Shown here: positions 8,435-17,061 of the stretch, piece by piece
Numbering within the stretch: the first letter of the stretch is position 1
Layout: each line of letters opens with the position of its first letter
Source: Pedobacter psychroterrae
GTDB lineage: Bacteria > Bacteroidota > Bacteroidia > Sphingobacteriales > Sphingobacteriaceae
Direction: 5' to 3'
Assembly: GCF_004331695.1 (NCBI RefSeq)
Contig: NZ_SJSL01000001.1
Location: forward strand, 1,054,001-1,118,000
Length of the DNA: 64,000 nt
The notes under the pieces: model-generated
Seen by the model: only the letters and a program-made list of their open reading frames with translations
The model's database searches: none
What the model was told of the DNA's origin: nothing
Position numbers and translations under genes: made by a program

Positions 8435-9142
8435 ATGAAATATAAACGCATCCTACTGAAGTTAAGTGGCGAATCGCTGATGGGCGAAAAGCAATATGGT
8501 ATTGATAATGAGGTTGTAAGGCAATATGCTGAAGACATTAAGGCGGTACACGATGAAGGTCTCCAAATAGCAATAGTTATAGGAGGAGGTAATATTTTTC
8601 GCGGTTTAAGTGCTGAAAAGTCCGGGATGGACCGGGCCCAGGCTGATTATATGGGCATGCTAGCCACAGTGATCAACAGTATGGCACTGCAGGATGCTCT
8701 TGAAAAAGTAGGGCTTAAGACAAGACTGCTTACAGCAATTAAAATGGAACAAATCTGCGAACCGTTTATCCGCAGAAGGGCTGTGCGCCACCTTGAAAAG
8801 GGGCGTGTGGTCATCTTCGGCGCAGGTACAGGCAATCCGTATTTTACTACCGACTCTGCGGCAGCTCTGCGTGCAATAGAGATTAAAGCCGATGTGGTAT
8901 TGAAAGGTACAAGGGTGGATGGTATCTATACCGCAGATCCTGAGAAAGATCCAACTGCTACTAAATATTCAGAAATTACTTTTAAAGAGGTGTATGCCAA
9001 TGGTTTAAATGTAATGGACATGACGGCTTTTACGCTTTGCGAAGAAAACCAGTTGCCTATTATCGTGTTTGATATGAATAAGCATGGCAATTTTATGAAA
9101 ATTGCGAATGGCGAGGCAATCGGAACATTAGTAAGGAGTTGA
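8435..9142 (+). CDS. pyrH: UMP kinase
   Basis: 235 residues of the amino-acid kinase fold. It phosphorylates UMP to UDP. Motifs: [15 protein letters not shown] at the start, [30 protein letters not shown] and [12 protein letters not shown]. The ATG at 8435 is chosen because the conserved family N-terminus begins there, although the frame is open from 8399 inside nagA. It follows nagA by 10 bp and precedes frr, the standard bacterial pyrH-frr pair. Confidence 0.96.
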   Translation: MKYKRILLKLSGESLMGEKQYGIDNEVVRQYAEDIKAVHDEGLQIAIVIGGGNIFRGLSAEKSGMDRAQADYMGMLATVINSMALQDALEKVGLKTRLLTAIKMEQICEPFIRRRAVRHLEKGRVVIFGAGTGNPYFTTDSAAALRAIEIKADVVLKGTRVDGIYTADPEKDPTATKYSEITFKEVYANGLNVMDMTAFTLCEENQLPIIVFDMNKHGNFMKIANGEAIGTLVRS

Positions 9143-9168
9143 TCTAAAATTTTTTATATTTAAGTTTG
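9139..9168 (+). promoter_or_regulatory. Possible promoter for frr
   Basis: TTG (9139-9141, within the pyrH stop region) and TAAGTTTG (9161-9168) are separated by 19 bp, matching the Bacteroidota pattern. The start would lie near 9174, about 10 nt before the frr ATG, so frr may be transcribed on its own as well as with pyrH. Confidence 0.5.
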
Positions 9169-9184
9169 GTAAATTTTACAAATT

Positions 9185-9748
9185 ATGAATGATCTCATAA
9201 AGAAACAATTACAGGATGCGCAGGCAACTATGGACAAAGCCATTTTGCACTGTGAAGCTGAACTCACGAAGATCCGTGCAGGTAAAGCTTCGGCAGGGAT
9301 GCTGGATGGTATCATGGTTGATTATTACGGAGCTGCTACAGCTTTAAGTCAGGTAGCCAGTATCAATACTCCTGATGCAAGAACAATAATTATACAACCC
9401 TGGGAAAAGCAACTCCTGGTTCCCATAGAACGTGCGATCATGGAGGCTAATATTGGTATCAATCCACAGAACGATGGAATCATCATCAGACTAGTAGTAC
9501 CTCCGCTTACTGAAGAACGCAGAAAGGACTTGGTTAAGAAGGTTAAAGAAGAAGCTGAGAGAGGTCGGATTACTGTTCGTAATATCCGTAAAGATGCCAA
9601 CGAAAAGATTAAAAAGCTGAAAGGCGAAAGTATTTCTGATGATGAGATCAAGACAGGTGAGGCTGAAGTTCAGAAGATAACGGATGCATATATTATCAAA
9701 GTGGATAAGCATGCAGAAGCCAAAGAGAAAGATGTTATGACAGTTTAA
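9185..9748 (+). CDS. frr: Ribosome recycling factor
   Basis: 187 residues, normal length. With EF-G it splits post-termination ribosomes. Family motifs: IRAGKASAGMLDGIMVDYYGA, IQPWEKQLLVPIERAIMEANIGINPQNDG, PPLTEERRKDLVKKVKEEAE and VRNIRKDANEKIKKL. It follows pyrH by 42 bp and is closed by an intrinsic terminator. Confidence 0.97.
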   Translation: MNDLIKKQLQDAQATMDKAILHCEAELTKIRAGKASAGMLDGIMVDYYGAATALSQVASINTPDARTIIIQPWEKQLLVPIERAIMEANIGINPQNDGIIIRLVVPPLTEERRKDLVKKVKEEAERGRITVRNIRKDANEKIKKLKGESISDDEIKTGEAEVQKITDAYIIKVDKHAEAKEKDVMTV

Positions 9749-9776
9749 TCTGCGGATTATAATCTACTTGTAAATT

Positions 9777-9818
9777 AAAGGGAACGAAGCGAATGCTTCA
9801 TTCCCTTTCTTTATTTTT
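9777..9818 (+). terminator. Intrinsic terminator after frr
   Basis: AAAGGGAA (9777-9784) pairs with TTCCCTTT (9801-9808), then after one mismatch GAAGC (9786-9790) pairs with GCTTC (9795-9799) around a GAAT loop. The T-rich tail runs to 9818 and overlaps the -7 box of the next gene. Confidence 0.85.
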
Positions 9819-9819
9819 G
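9812..9819 (+). promoter_or_regulatory. -7 box of the ABC exporter gene, overlapping the frr terminator tail
   Basis: TATTTTTG matches TAnnTTTG and is 19 nt before the ATG at 9839. No -33 match is seen because the terminator hairpin occupies that region. T-rich sequence could create the match by chance. Confidence 0.4.
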
Positions 9820-9838
9820 CCACTCTAATTATAAAAAA

Positions 9839-11578
9839 ATGAATTTACTGCTACAATATTTAAAAACACATAAATGGGTAGTTGTTCTGGCTCTGGTACT
9901 TGCGGCATTCAATATAGGGTTTTCACTGCTGGATCCATATTTTACGGGTAGAATTTTAGACAGGTATATAAACAGGCACAATGAATTAAGCAGAACTGAA
10001 TATATTTGGGGTGTTCTTGGTCTAGTAGGTCTGGCAGTCGGTGCAGCCATGGTATCGAGAATTGCCAAAAACTTTCAGGATTATTTCACTAATATTATTG
10101 TACAAAAAGTTGGCGCAAAAATGTATGCTGATGGTTTGAAGCACTCTCTGGAATTGCCTTACCAGGTATTTGAAGACCAAAGAAGCGGGGAAACTTTGGG
10201 GATCTTACAGAAAGTAAGGCTTGATAGCGAGAAGTTTATCACTTCTTTTATCAGTATTCTTTTTGTGAGTTTGATCGGGTTGATATTTGTAATTGTTTAT
10301 TCGCTGTCTGTTAGTTATAAAGTATCATTGATCTACGCTGCTTCGATTCCAATTATAAGCTTTTTAAGCTGGTTTTTAAGCCGGAAGATCAAAACCATAC
10401 AACGTTCTATTGTTGCAGAAACTACCGCGTTGGCGGGCTCAACGACAGAGTCTTTGCGTAACATTGAACTGGTGAAAAGTTTGGGCCTTGCCAGTCAGGA
10501 AATCGACAGGCTGAATAAAACCACATACAAAATTCTAGGACTGGAACTAAGAAAAGTAAAATACGTACGGAGCATGAGTTTTGTACAGGGCACTACGGTT
10601 AACCTGGTACGCAGCACCATGGTGGTGGTATTGCTGATGTTAATTTTCGATAAGGCCATTACGCCTGGCCAGTATTTCTCATTTCTCTTCTATTCTTTCT
10701 TTCTGTTCGGACCTTTGCAGGAATTAGGAAATGTGATTTTGGCCTGGAGAGAAGCTGAGGTATCATTGGGTAATTTCAAAAACATTTTAAATACGCCTGT
10801 AGATAAAAAACCTCTGAATCCGATCCAGTTGGAAAAAATAGAAACAGTGGCATTTTCTAATGTGAGTTTTAAACACCTTTCTGGTAAGACCAATGCCTTA
10901 AACCATGTAAACTTTGAAGTAAATAATGGTGAAACCATTGCATTTGTAGGCCCCTCTGGATCCGGAAAGACAACTTTGGTTAAATTACTCGTAGGCCTTT
11001 ATCAGCCGATAGAAGGACAGGTTTTATACAACAGAAATTCAGGGACAGAAATAGATTTAGACTTGTTGAGGGAAAAAATCGGGTTTGTCACACAGGATAC
11101 CCAATTATTTTCTGGTACGATCAGGGAGAATTTACAATTCGTGAAACCTGGAGCAAGCGATGAAGACTGCATGCGGGTACTGCACCAGGCCGCTTGTCAG
11201 AATTTACTGGCCAGAGCAGACAAAGGTTTGGACACAGTAATCGGAGAAGGTGGTGTCAAGGTTTCAGGCGGTGAGAAACAACGTTTGTCTATTGCCCGGG
11301 CATTGCTGCGCAATCCGGATATCCTGGTATTTGATGAAGCTACTTCATCTTTGGATTCCTTAACCGAAGAAGAAATTACTGCGACTATCCGTGATGTATC
11401 TGTACTTACAAGTCATGTCACTATTTTAATTGCCCACCGTCTATCCACCATCCGCCATGCAGACAGGATTTATGTTTTAGAAAAAGGTTATATTATTGAG
11501 CAAGGTAAACATGAAGATTTACTGGCTGAGAAAGGACTGTACTTTGCCATGTGGAGACAGCAGGTAGGTGAACGATAA
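9839..11578 (+). CDS. ABC-type exporter, fused membrane and ATPase domains
   Basis: 579 residues. An N-terminal six-helix exporter domain (about 1-310) is followed by a nucleotide-binding domain with Walker A GPSGSGKTT, Q-loop VTQDTQLF, signature VSGGEKQR, Walker B ILVFDEAT and H-loop IAHRLST. This is the half-transporter form that dimerises in the inner membrane (MsbA/multidrug/lipid exporter group). The substrate cannot be read from sequence. It has its own likely -7 box, and the GH43 gene follows after 11 bp, perhaps in the same transcript. Confidence 0.88.
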   Translation: MNLLLQYLKTHKWVVVLALVLAAFNIGFSLLDPYFTGRILDRYINRHNELSRTEYIWGVLGLVGLAVGAAMVSRIAKNFQDYFTNIIVQKVGAKMYADGLKHSLELPYQVFEDQRSGETLGILQKVRLDSEKFITSFISILFVSLIGLIFVIVYSLSVSYKVSLIYAASIPIISFLSWFLSRKIKTIQRSIVAETTALAGSTTESLRNIELVKSLGLASQEIDRLNKTTYKILGLELRKVKYVRSMSFVQGTTVNLVRSTMVVVLLMLIFDKAITPGQYFSFLFYSFFLFGPLQELGNVILAWREAEVSLGNFKNILNTPVDKKPLNPIQLEKIETVAFSNVSFKHLSGKTNALNHVNFEVNNGETIAFVGPSGSGKTTLVKLLVGLYQPIEGQVLYNRNSGTEIDLDLLREKIGFVTQDTQLFSGTIRENLQFVKPGASDEDCMRVLHQAACQNLLARADKGLDTVIGEGGVKVSGGEKQRLSIARALLRNPDILVFDEATSSLDSLTEEEITATIRDVSVLTSHVTILIAHRLSTIRHADRIYVLEKGYIIEQGKHEDLLAEKGLYFAMWRQQVGER

Positions 11579-11589
11579 TCTTGTTTTTT

Positions 11590-12588
11590 ATGAAAACATT
11601 GGTATTGCTATTTCTTTTGATATATGCTTCTGAAGCGGCCTCGCAGGAGCTGCAAAAAGAGATATCTGTTCATGATCCGGTAATGATCAAACAAGGAAAC
11701 ACATTTTATGTATTTGCGACAGGACGGGGAATCAATGTTTGGAGCAGTAAAGATCAGGTGAACTGGAAGCGGGAGAGACCTGTTTTTTCTGAAGGGCCAC
11801 AATGGGCGATAAAGGTAGTTAAGGGTTTTAAGGATTTTATATGGGCTCCGGATATCCAGTTTATAAATGGTAAGTATTACTTGTACTATTGTGTATCTAC
11901 GTTTGGAAAGAATACATCAGCAATAGGCGTAGCTACAAATGTGACGCTGGATGAGGAATCAGCTTCTTTTAAATGGGAAGACAAGGGTTTGGTACTTGAA
12001 TCAATTCCTGGGAAAACGAACTGGAATGCTATTGATCCGAATGTTTTTATAGATGCAAAAAAAAATGCCTGGCTTACTTTTGGGTCTTTTTGGGGCGGGA
12101 TTCAACTGTTGAAACTTAATAAGGACCTCGTAAGCGTTTCGGTGCAAAATCTTAAAGCGATAAAGACCATAGCAAACTATGAGAGGGCAGCAAATGCCGA
12201 CGCGGAAGAAACGCAAGCCAATGCGATAGAGGCTCCATTTGTCTTTAAAAAAGGTAAGTATTACTATTTGTTTGCTTCAGTTGGCTTTTGCTGCAGGGGA
12301 AGTAAAAGTACTTACAGGATGATTGTAGGAAGGTCAAAGCAAGTATCGGGTCCCTATTTAGATGAAAAAGGCAGGGATATGAACGATGGCGGTGGACTCC
12401 TGGTTATGAAAGGGAATGCGTATTGGTACGGTGTTGGCCACAACGCTGCTTACACTTTTGATGGCGCAGATTTCCTTGTATTTCATGGGTATGATGCCAA
12501 AGATAAAGCAAAACCCAAGCTTAGAATAGAACAGATCACCTGGAAAAACGGATGGCCTTCTGTAGCAAGTGCCCTCCGGCTTAACTAA
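11590..12588 (+). CDS. Secreted GH43-family glycosidase (arabinanase-like)
   Basis: 332 residues from ATG 11590; a TTG at 11581 in the same frame is less likely. A cleavable signal peptide (MKTLVLLFLLIYASEAASQ) precedes a five-bladed beta-propeller. The three GH43 acidic residues are visible: D29 in HDP (base), D149 in IDPNVF (pKa modulator) and E214 in EAPFVF (acid). Motifs such as WAPDIQFINGKYYLYYCVS, WLTFGSFWGGIQL and GVGHNAAYTFDG match endo-1,5-alpha-L-arabinanases, so arabinan hydrolysis in the periplasm is the best guess. The 3' end overlaps the convergent MFS gene by 8 bp. Confidence 0.85.
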   Translation: MKTLVLLFLLIYASEAASQELQKEISVHDPVMIKQGNTFYVFATGRGINVWSSKDQVNWKRERPVFSEGPQWAIKVVKGFKDFIWAPDIQFINGKYYLYYCVSTFGKNTSAIGVATNVTLDEESASFKWEDKGLVLESIPGKTNWNAIDPNVFIDAKKNAWLTFGSFWGGIQLLKLNKDLVSVSVQNLKAIKTIANYERAANADAEETQANAIEAPFVFKKGKYYYLFASVGFCCRGSKSTYRMIVGRSKQVSGPYLDEKGRDMNDGGGLLVMKGNAYWYGVGHNAAYTFDGADFLVFHGYDAKDKAKPKLRIEQITWKNGWPSVASALRLN

Positions 12589-13879
12589 GCTTTTGCTCGT
12601 TTATTTCCTGTAAACTAAGCTTAATCATGCCTTTGGTCTTGAGATAGGTAATGCCTGCTACCAGGATGGTCATGCTTCCTCCAAAAACTACCGCAGGTAC
12701 AGTTCTCATCAGTTTGGCAGTTAGGCCTGATTCAAAAGCCCCAATTTCATTGGATGAGCCAATAAACATGCTGTTCACAGCCGAAACCCTTCCGCGCATT
12801 TCATCGGGTGTAAGCAGCTGCATGATGGTAGACCTGATGATTACACTAATACTATCGAAAGCGCCTTCGGCAAAGAGGAACACAAGAGTAAGATAGAAAT
12901 TCTTTGAGAGCCCGTAGCAGATGATGCTTGTACCGAACCCGGTGACAGCGATCAGCAGGTTTCGCCAAGGCTTGCCCATAGGCGAAAAACGCGTCATGGC
13001 CAGCATGGTGACTACCGCTCCGGCGGATGCTGCAGCACGCATAAATCCGAGTCCTTCAGATCCTACCTTGAGAATGTCATTTGCAAAGACCGGAAGGAGT
13101 GCTACTGCTCCTCCAAAAAATACGGAGAACAAATCCAGGCTCATTGCACCGAGCATCATTTTGCTTTTAAACACAAATTGTACCCCTTCAGTAAGGCTTT
13201 TGACAATGCTCTCTTTTGGGATAAATGCAGGTGGGTGCGGTTTAAGGAAGAAGATGCAAACTAAGGCAATTGAGATAAACAGGATGATAATGATATAGGT
13301 GACAGTGATCCCATAAAAACCGTAGATCAAACCTCCGGCCGCCGGACCTAAAATAGATGCCATTTGCCAACTCGAACTGTTCCAGGTACTGGAATTTGGA
13401 TAGAGTTTTTTGGGCACTATTTGCGCCATCAGTGAAAAGGTGGCAGGTCCGAAAAACCCGCGTGCAAGTCCGATTCCGAAGATCATGCAGTACATGATCG
13501 GGACGATGTAACTGGAGGGTACGTAATTGCGCATCTGTTTGGTCGTGACAATCAGCATGATGAGGGAGCATATAAAAACCCCGGTAAAGATTTTTAACAA
13601 CAGACCTCTTTTTTCAGATTTGTCTGCAATGTAGCCTCCATATAACGCGATGCTAATGGCGGGAATGGCTTCGCAAAGGCCTATAAGGCCCAGTGCCAGC
13701 GGATCTTTCGTAAGGTGATAGATATGGAAACCGATGATGACGGCCTGCATTTGGTACGCAAAGGTGAAGAAAAAGCGCATGCCCAGATAAGAACGAAACT
13801 CCCTGTAGCGCAGGGCAGCATAAGGGTCTGGCTTTTCAATAAAATTTTGGTTTTCCAAAGGGGGAAATATTTTTTGCAC
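12581..13879 (-). CDS. MFS transporter, EntS/MFS_3-type exporter
   Basis: 432 residues with about 12 membrane segments and the MFS cytoplasmic loop motif GGYIADKSEKRGLLL after the second helix. The order IGLCEAIPAISIALYGG, NSSSWQMASILGPAAGG and LTPDEMRGRVSAVNSMFIGSSNEIG is typical of the MFS_3 exporter group that includes the enterobactin exporter EntS. The substrate is unknown. The start used is GTG 13879, but a -7 box overlaps it, so TTG at 13858 (425 residues) may be the true start. It lies downstream of the ThiE-like gene on the same strand, behind its own operator-like palindrome. Confidence 0.82.
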   Translation of the reverse strand: MQKIFPPLENQNFIEKPDPYAALRYREFRSYLGMRFFFTFAYQMQAVIIGFHIYHLTKDPLALGLIGLCEAIPAISIALYGGYIADKSEKRGLLLKIFTGVFICSLIMLIVTTKQMRNYVPSSYIVPIMYCMIFGIGLARGFFGPATFSLMAQIVPKKLYPNSSTWNSSSWQMASILGPAAGGLIYGFYGITVTYIIIILFISIALVCIFFLKPHPPAFIPKESIVKSLTEGVQFVFKSKMMLGAMSLDLFSVFFGGAVALLPVFANDILKVGSEGLGFMRAAASAGAVVTMLAMTRFSPMGKPWRNLLIAVTGFGTSIICYGLSKNFYLTLVFLFAEGAFDSISVIIRSTIMQLLTPDEMRGRVSAVNSMFIGSSNEIGAFESGLTAKLMRTVPAVVFGGSMTILVAGITYLKTKGMIKLSLQEINEQKLS

Positions 13880-13900
13880 AAATGTATGTCAAGTGACATA
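13879..13900 (-). promoter_or_regulatory. Palindromic operator overlapping a -7 box before the MFS gene
   Basis: TATGTCA-AG-TGACATA (13885-13900) is a perfect 7-bp inverted repeat. On the minus strand it is followed by, and overlaps, TACATTTG (13879-13886), a match to TAnnTTTG. A dimeric repressor on the repeat would block this promoter. Confidence 0.5.
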
Positions 13901-13918
13901 AAACTGTATAAAAAGATG

Positions 13919-14551
13919 TTACATGATTTTGTCATAAAATGACCTGTATGCCTCGTTCATATCTGCTGCCTGGTTGATGGCAGAAGATACTGCAATTCCG
14001 AAAATTCCCGCACCAAATAGATCATCCAAATCTTCCAGTTTTACACCGCCAACAGCCAGTATCGGAAGATCTAATCCTTGATCTCTTAAGACCATTACGG
14101 CCTGGTGGTACTGAGACAGGTCGATATGAGGGTAGCTGTTTGGTTTAGTTCTGGTCTCCGCAAATGGCCCGAAGCCCGCATAGTCTGCACCTTCCTGTGC
14201 AATGCGCAGCAGGTTTTCTATGGTATTGGAAGAACCCCCAAGCGTGATGTCTTCTCCTACAAGATTGCGGATGTCGGTGAAATCGGCCGACATGTTCTCG
14301 ATATGAAAACCCTGAATGTCAGCTTTGCCATTTAAATGGATATGATCTGTGACGATCAGGGTAGCCCCCCAATCGTCACAGATTTCAGCAATCACATGGA
14401 TGTCTTTCAGAAGTTCATCATCATTTTTGCTCAGACAGCGGTACTGAATCCATTTTGCACCAGCTTCGCAAGCCATTTGTGCCTGTTCGATATGGGTTAA
14501 ATGGTTAATATCGTGCGTGATAAAATGTAATTTCTCGATAAACTTCTTCAT
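13919..14551 (-). CDS. thiE: Thiamine phosphate synthase-like protein (ThiE/TenI)
   Basis: 210 residues of the ThiE TIM-barrel family, which joins HMP-PP and thiazole phosphate to give thiamine phosphate. Signatures: GAKWIQYRCLSKND (the usual QLR is QYR), DWGATLIVTDHIHLNGKADIQGFHI, GGSSNTIENL, GADYAGFGPFAETRTKPN (phosphate-binding GP) and ILAVGGV near the C-terminus. It starts 6 bp after the TonB receptor stop, inside a transcript headed by a TPP riboswitch, which strongly supports a thiamine role. No thiC, thiG or thiD is in the window, so it may act in salvage or be a paralog of a biosynthetic copy. Confidence 0.82.
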   Translation of the reverse strand: MKKFIEKLHFITHDINHLTHIEQAQMACEAGAKWIQYRCLSKNDDELLKDIHVIAEICDDWGATLIVTDHIHLNGKADIQGFHIENMSADFTDIRNLVGEDITLGGSSNTIENLLRIAQEGADYAGFGPFAETRTKPNSYPHIDLSQYHQAVMVLRDQGLDLPILAVGGVKLEDLDDLFGAGIFGIAVSSAINQAADMNEAYRSFYDKIM

Positions 14552-14556
14552 GGCGA

Positions 14557-16827
14557 CTAAAATTTAATGTTCAGCGAAAGTAGGAAATTTGTACCTGCCT
14601 GCGGGAAATAAAAATTTTCTGTCAGTGTTCCTGAAGGGTAAATGGAACTGTAGGTATAGCCGTTGCTTTCATACTTCTCGTTCAGCAGGTTGTTGACCAA
14701 TACACCGATATTAACATTTTTTATCCCTTTTATCGGAAGGTCATATCCCAGCCTGGCATTGTTCACAAAATAGGCATCCAGCTTGCGACTATCGTTTTGT
14801 GTATTGTCCATAAACTGCTTACTGACATATTTACTTTGCCATGCAAGAGCAAAACCTGCAATAGGCTTGTAAACCAACTCGCCGAAAAGCACGGCATTTG
14901 GCGAGAAGGAAATGTCCGGATCAGCGTAGTTCGTTGCCTGTACGTCGACCAGGTCATAATTGTCATCATAAACCGATACATAGTCTATGTAGTTTTTGAT
15001 CTTATTCCTGCTCAATGCAGCATTGGCGTTGATAGCAAACTTAGTATTGATCACATATGAAGCGTCCAGTTCGATTCCGATACGGTAGCTCTTGTCTACA
15101 TTCTGACGATATGCATCAGAATATTCATTGATCTCACCAGTAAAGATCAGCTGATCTTTATAGAACATACCATATACATTTAGTCCCCCCGTAAAACGCT
15201 CGTTTTGCACACGGTAACCAGCTTCCACATTATTTAAACGCTCTGCTTTTGGGACTAACAAGCCAGTCTTTAAATTGGTGAAGTCATCGCGGTTGGGTTC
15301 CTTATTGGCTACACTGAATGAGGCGTAAAGGTTGCTCTGCTCGTTCAGGAAATACGTAGCGCCTACTTTTGGATTGAAAAAGTTATAGTTGTTGCGGAAG
15401 TCCTGCACTTTGCGGTTCTTGTCAGTTCCACTGATGTCGTACTGGACATTCCTGTACTGAAGGTCTACAAATAGGTTGAATTGTTCTGCAGGACTGTAGT
15501 TCACCTTAGCATACGTGTTAAAATCATCTTTGTCACCTTTGCCATCATAATAATGATAGTCTTTAGCTGCTGTAGAAGCATATTCAGCCCAGATCACCTC
15601 TCCGAAGTGCTTGCCGCGATATTGATTGTAGGCCCCACCCAATGTGAAGTTTAAGGCATTACTTTCCTGGTAATTGAATGCATAGGTCAATCCGTAAAAG
15701 TCATTGTCCAGCCAGCGGCGACGGATCAGGTTGGTCCGACTGATGGTAGTACCACCTACCACAACATTCGGCAAGCCATACTCGCTAAACTTGCGGTCGT
15801 TCTTGTATTCTTCAAAAAATCCCTTTCCATCGGTATAGTGCAGGGCACCATTGAAGGAGAACTTTTCGCTGAATTGCTTGGCATAAAGAGCCTGGTAGTG
15901 GCTTTGGGTGTAGTCGTCGTTTTGATCTTTAAATAAAAACTGATTGTACTTTCTGTTGTTAGCATTGAACAGATTGAGGGAATCCGCGGGGGTATTGTAT
16001 AAGTAACCGAGGTTGTTGTAATAATGATCGGTCAGTGCGGACTGGTCTCCTCTTAGTTTTGCTTCAGGGACTCCGTTCCAGGCCTGATAAGTTTGTTCTG
16101 AGCCACCAAATACGTTGAAGCGCAACAGATCTGTCTTGCCGTGATAAGCACCTGAGAGGAAAAAAGATTTAAGATTGGATGCCGCACGGTCGATGAAGCC
16201 GTCCGACTGTATGCGCGATAAGCGCCCGTCTATACTCCACTTATTGTCTATCAGACCAGTTCCGACTTTAACCGTATTTTTATTTGTATTGAACGAGCCG
16301 AATGTATTGTTAAGTTCTGCATAGGCTTTATCAGAAGGGGATGCGGTCTGGATATTTACGCTTCCGCCAAAGGCTCCTGCACCATTTGTGGAGGTGCCGA
16401 CGCCGCGCTGGATCTGGATATTGTCTACCGAAGACGCAAAATCAGGCATGTTTACCCAAAATGTTCCCTGGCTTTCGCTGTCATTATACGGAATGCCATT
16501 GATGGTGATGTTTACTCTGCTTGCATCACTGCCCCTGATCCTTATCCCTGTGTAGCCAATACCCGCACCGGCATCAGAAGTGATTACCACACCGGGAGTA
16601 TTGTTTAAGATAAAAGGAAGGTCCTGTCCAAAGTTATTGGTTTCAATCTCCTTTTTACTGATGTTTTTATAGGTTGTTGCTGATTTGGCATCGGCTCGGG
16701 TTGCCTTTACAGTAATTTCATCTAGTATGATAGAGGTATCCCTACTGGACTTGACAAGAGGTTTGGTTTGCGCATTTAATACAGCAGGCGCAAGCAGCAC
16801 GATCAGTGCAAAGATTAATTTTTTCAA
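14557..16827 (-). CDS. TonB-dependent outer-membrane receptor, TPP-regulated (probable thiamine receptor)
   Basis: 756 residues: signal peptide MKKLIFALIVLLAPAVLNAQ, plug domain with ITVKATRADAKSATTYKNIS, VRIRGSDASRVNITINGIPYND-type text and IQRGVGTSTNGAGAFGGSVNI, then a 22-strand barrel ending LLSLNIKF with the terminal Phe expected for Bam insertion. The start is TTG at 16827; no ATG is in frame before the signal peptide. A TPP riboswitch directly upstream and a ThiE-like gene directly downstream identify the likely cargo as thiamine or a precursor, as for the OMR1 receptors described in Bacteroidota. The ligand itself cannot be read from sequence. Confidence 0.9.
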   Translation of the reverse strand: MKKLIFALIVLLAPAVLNAQTKPLVKSSRDTSIILDEITVKATRADAKSATTYKNISKKEIETNNFGQDLPFILNNTPGVVITSDAGAGIGYTGIRIRGSDASRVNITINGIPYNDSESQGTFWVNMPDFASSVDNIQIQRGVGTSTNGAGAFGGSVNIQTASPSDKAYAELNNTFGSFNTNKNTVKVGTGLIDNKWSIDGRLSRIQSDGFIDRAASNLKSFFLSGAYHGKTDLLRFNVFGGSEQTYQAWNGVPEAKLRGDQSALTDHYYNNLGYLYNTPADSLNLFNANNRKYNQFLFKDQNDDYTQSHYQALYAKQFSEKFSFNGALHYTDGKGFFEEYKNDRKFSEYGLPNVVVGGTTISRTNLIRRRWLDNDFYGLTYAFNYQESNALNFTLGGAYNQYRGKHFGEVIWAEYASTAAKDYHYYDGKGDKDDFNTYAKVNYSPAEQFNLFVDLQYRNVQYDISGTDKNRKVQDFRNNYNFFNPKVGATYFLNEQSNLYASFSVANKEPNRDDFTNLKTGLLVPKAERLNNVEAGYRVQNERFTGGLNVYGMFYKDQLIFTGEINEYSDAYRQNVDKSYRIGIELDASYVINTKFAINANAALSRNKIKNYIDYVSVYDDNYDLVDVQATNYADPDISFSPNAVLFGELVYKPIAGFALAWQSKYVSKQFMDNTQNDSRKLDAYFVNNARLGYDLPIKGIKNVNIGVLVNNLLNEKYESNGYTYSSIYPSGTLTENFYFPQAGTNFLLSLNIKF

Positions 16828-16891
16828 TTTATTGATTCTTTAGTTAAACCACTATAAGTAAGGGGTACTTACAGCATAGTTAAACTCCATA

Positions 16892-17006
16892 ACTCCAATC
16901 CCTCCGCCGGCATTATCCGGATCAGGTGTATACATCTGCAAGCAAATGTAATGGGTATGTTCTCAGCCCGTTTTTGTGTTTCTTTCAAAACAAGGCACCC
17001 CTTTTT
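16892..17006 (-). ncRNA. TPP riboswitch (THI element)
   Basis: On the minus strand the conserved THI-box parts occur in order: GGGGTGCC (17001 downward), GGGCTGAGA, ACCCAT, then ACCTGATCCGGATAATGCCG and GGCGGAGGGA. These form the pyrimidine-binding and pyrophosphate-binding arms of the TPP aptamer. The variable stem is short and P1 looks weak. About 65 nt separate the aptamer from the receptor start. In that gap AAGTACCCCTTACTTA-type sequence (16862-16872 region) can form its own hairpin and its ACCCCTT can pair with AAGGGGT of the aptamer 5' strand, a possible switching helix. The expected effect is repression when TPP is plentiful. Confidence 0.95.
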
Positions 17007-17013
17007 GATGCTA

Positions 17014-17044
17014 CAAAGATACACAAAATAATCGGATTTTGAAA
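17014..17044 (-). promoter_or_regulatory. Promoter of the riboswitch-receptor-thiE transcript
   Basis: Minus-strand TATCTTTG (17014-17021) is preceded after 19 bp by TTTC (17041-17044), one mismatch from TTTG. The predicted start, near 17008, falls right at the 5' end of the TPP aptamer. Confidence 0.65.
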
Positions 17045-17061
17045 GAAATTAGGGGTTAAGA

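Noticed and set aside
12651-13298. Plus-strand open frames opposite the MFS gene
   Set aside because: Low-complexity antisense frames of a hydrophobic membrane protein gene.
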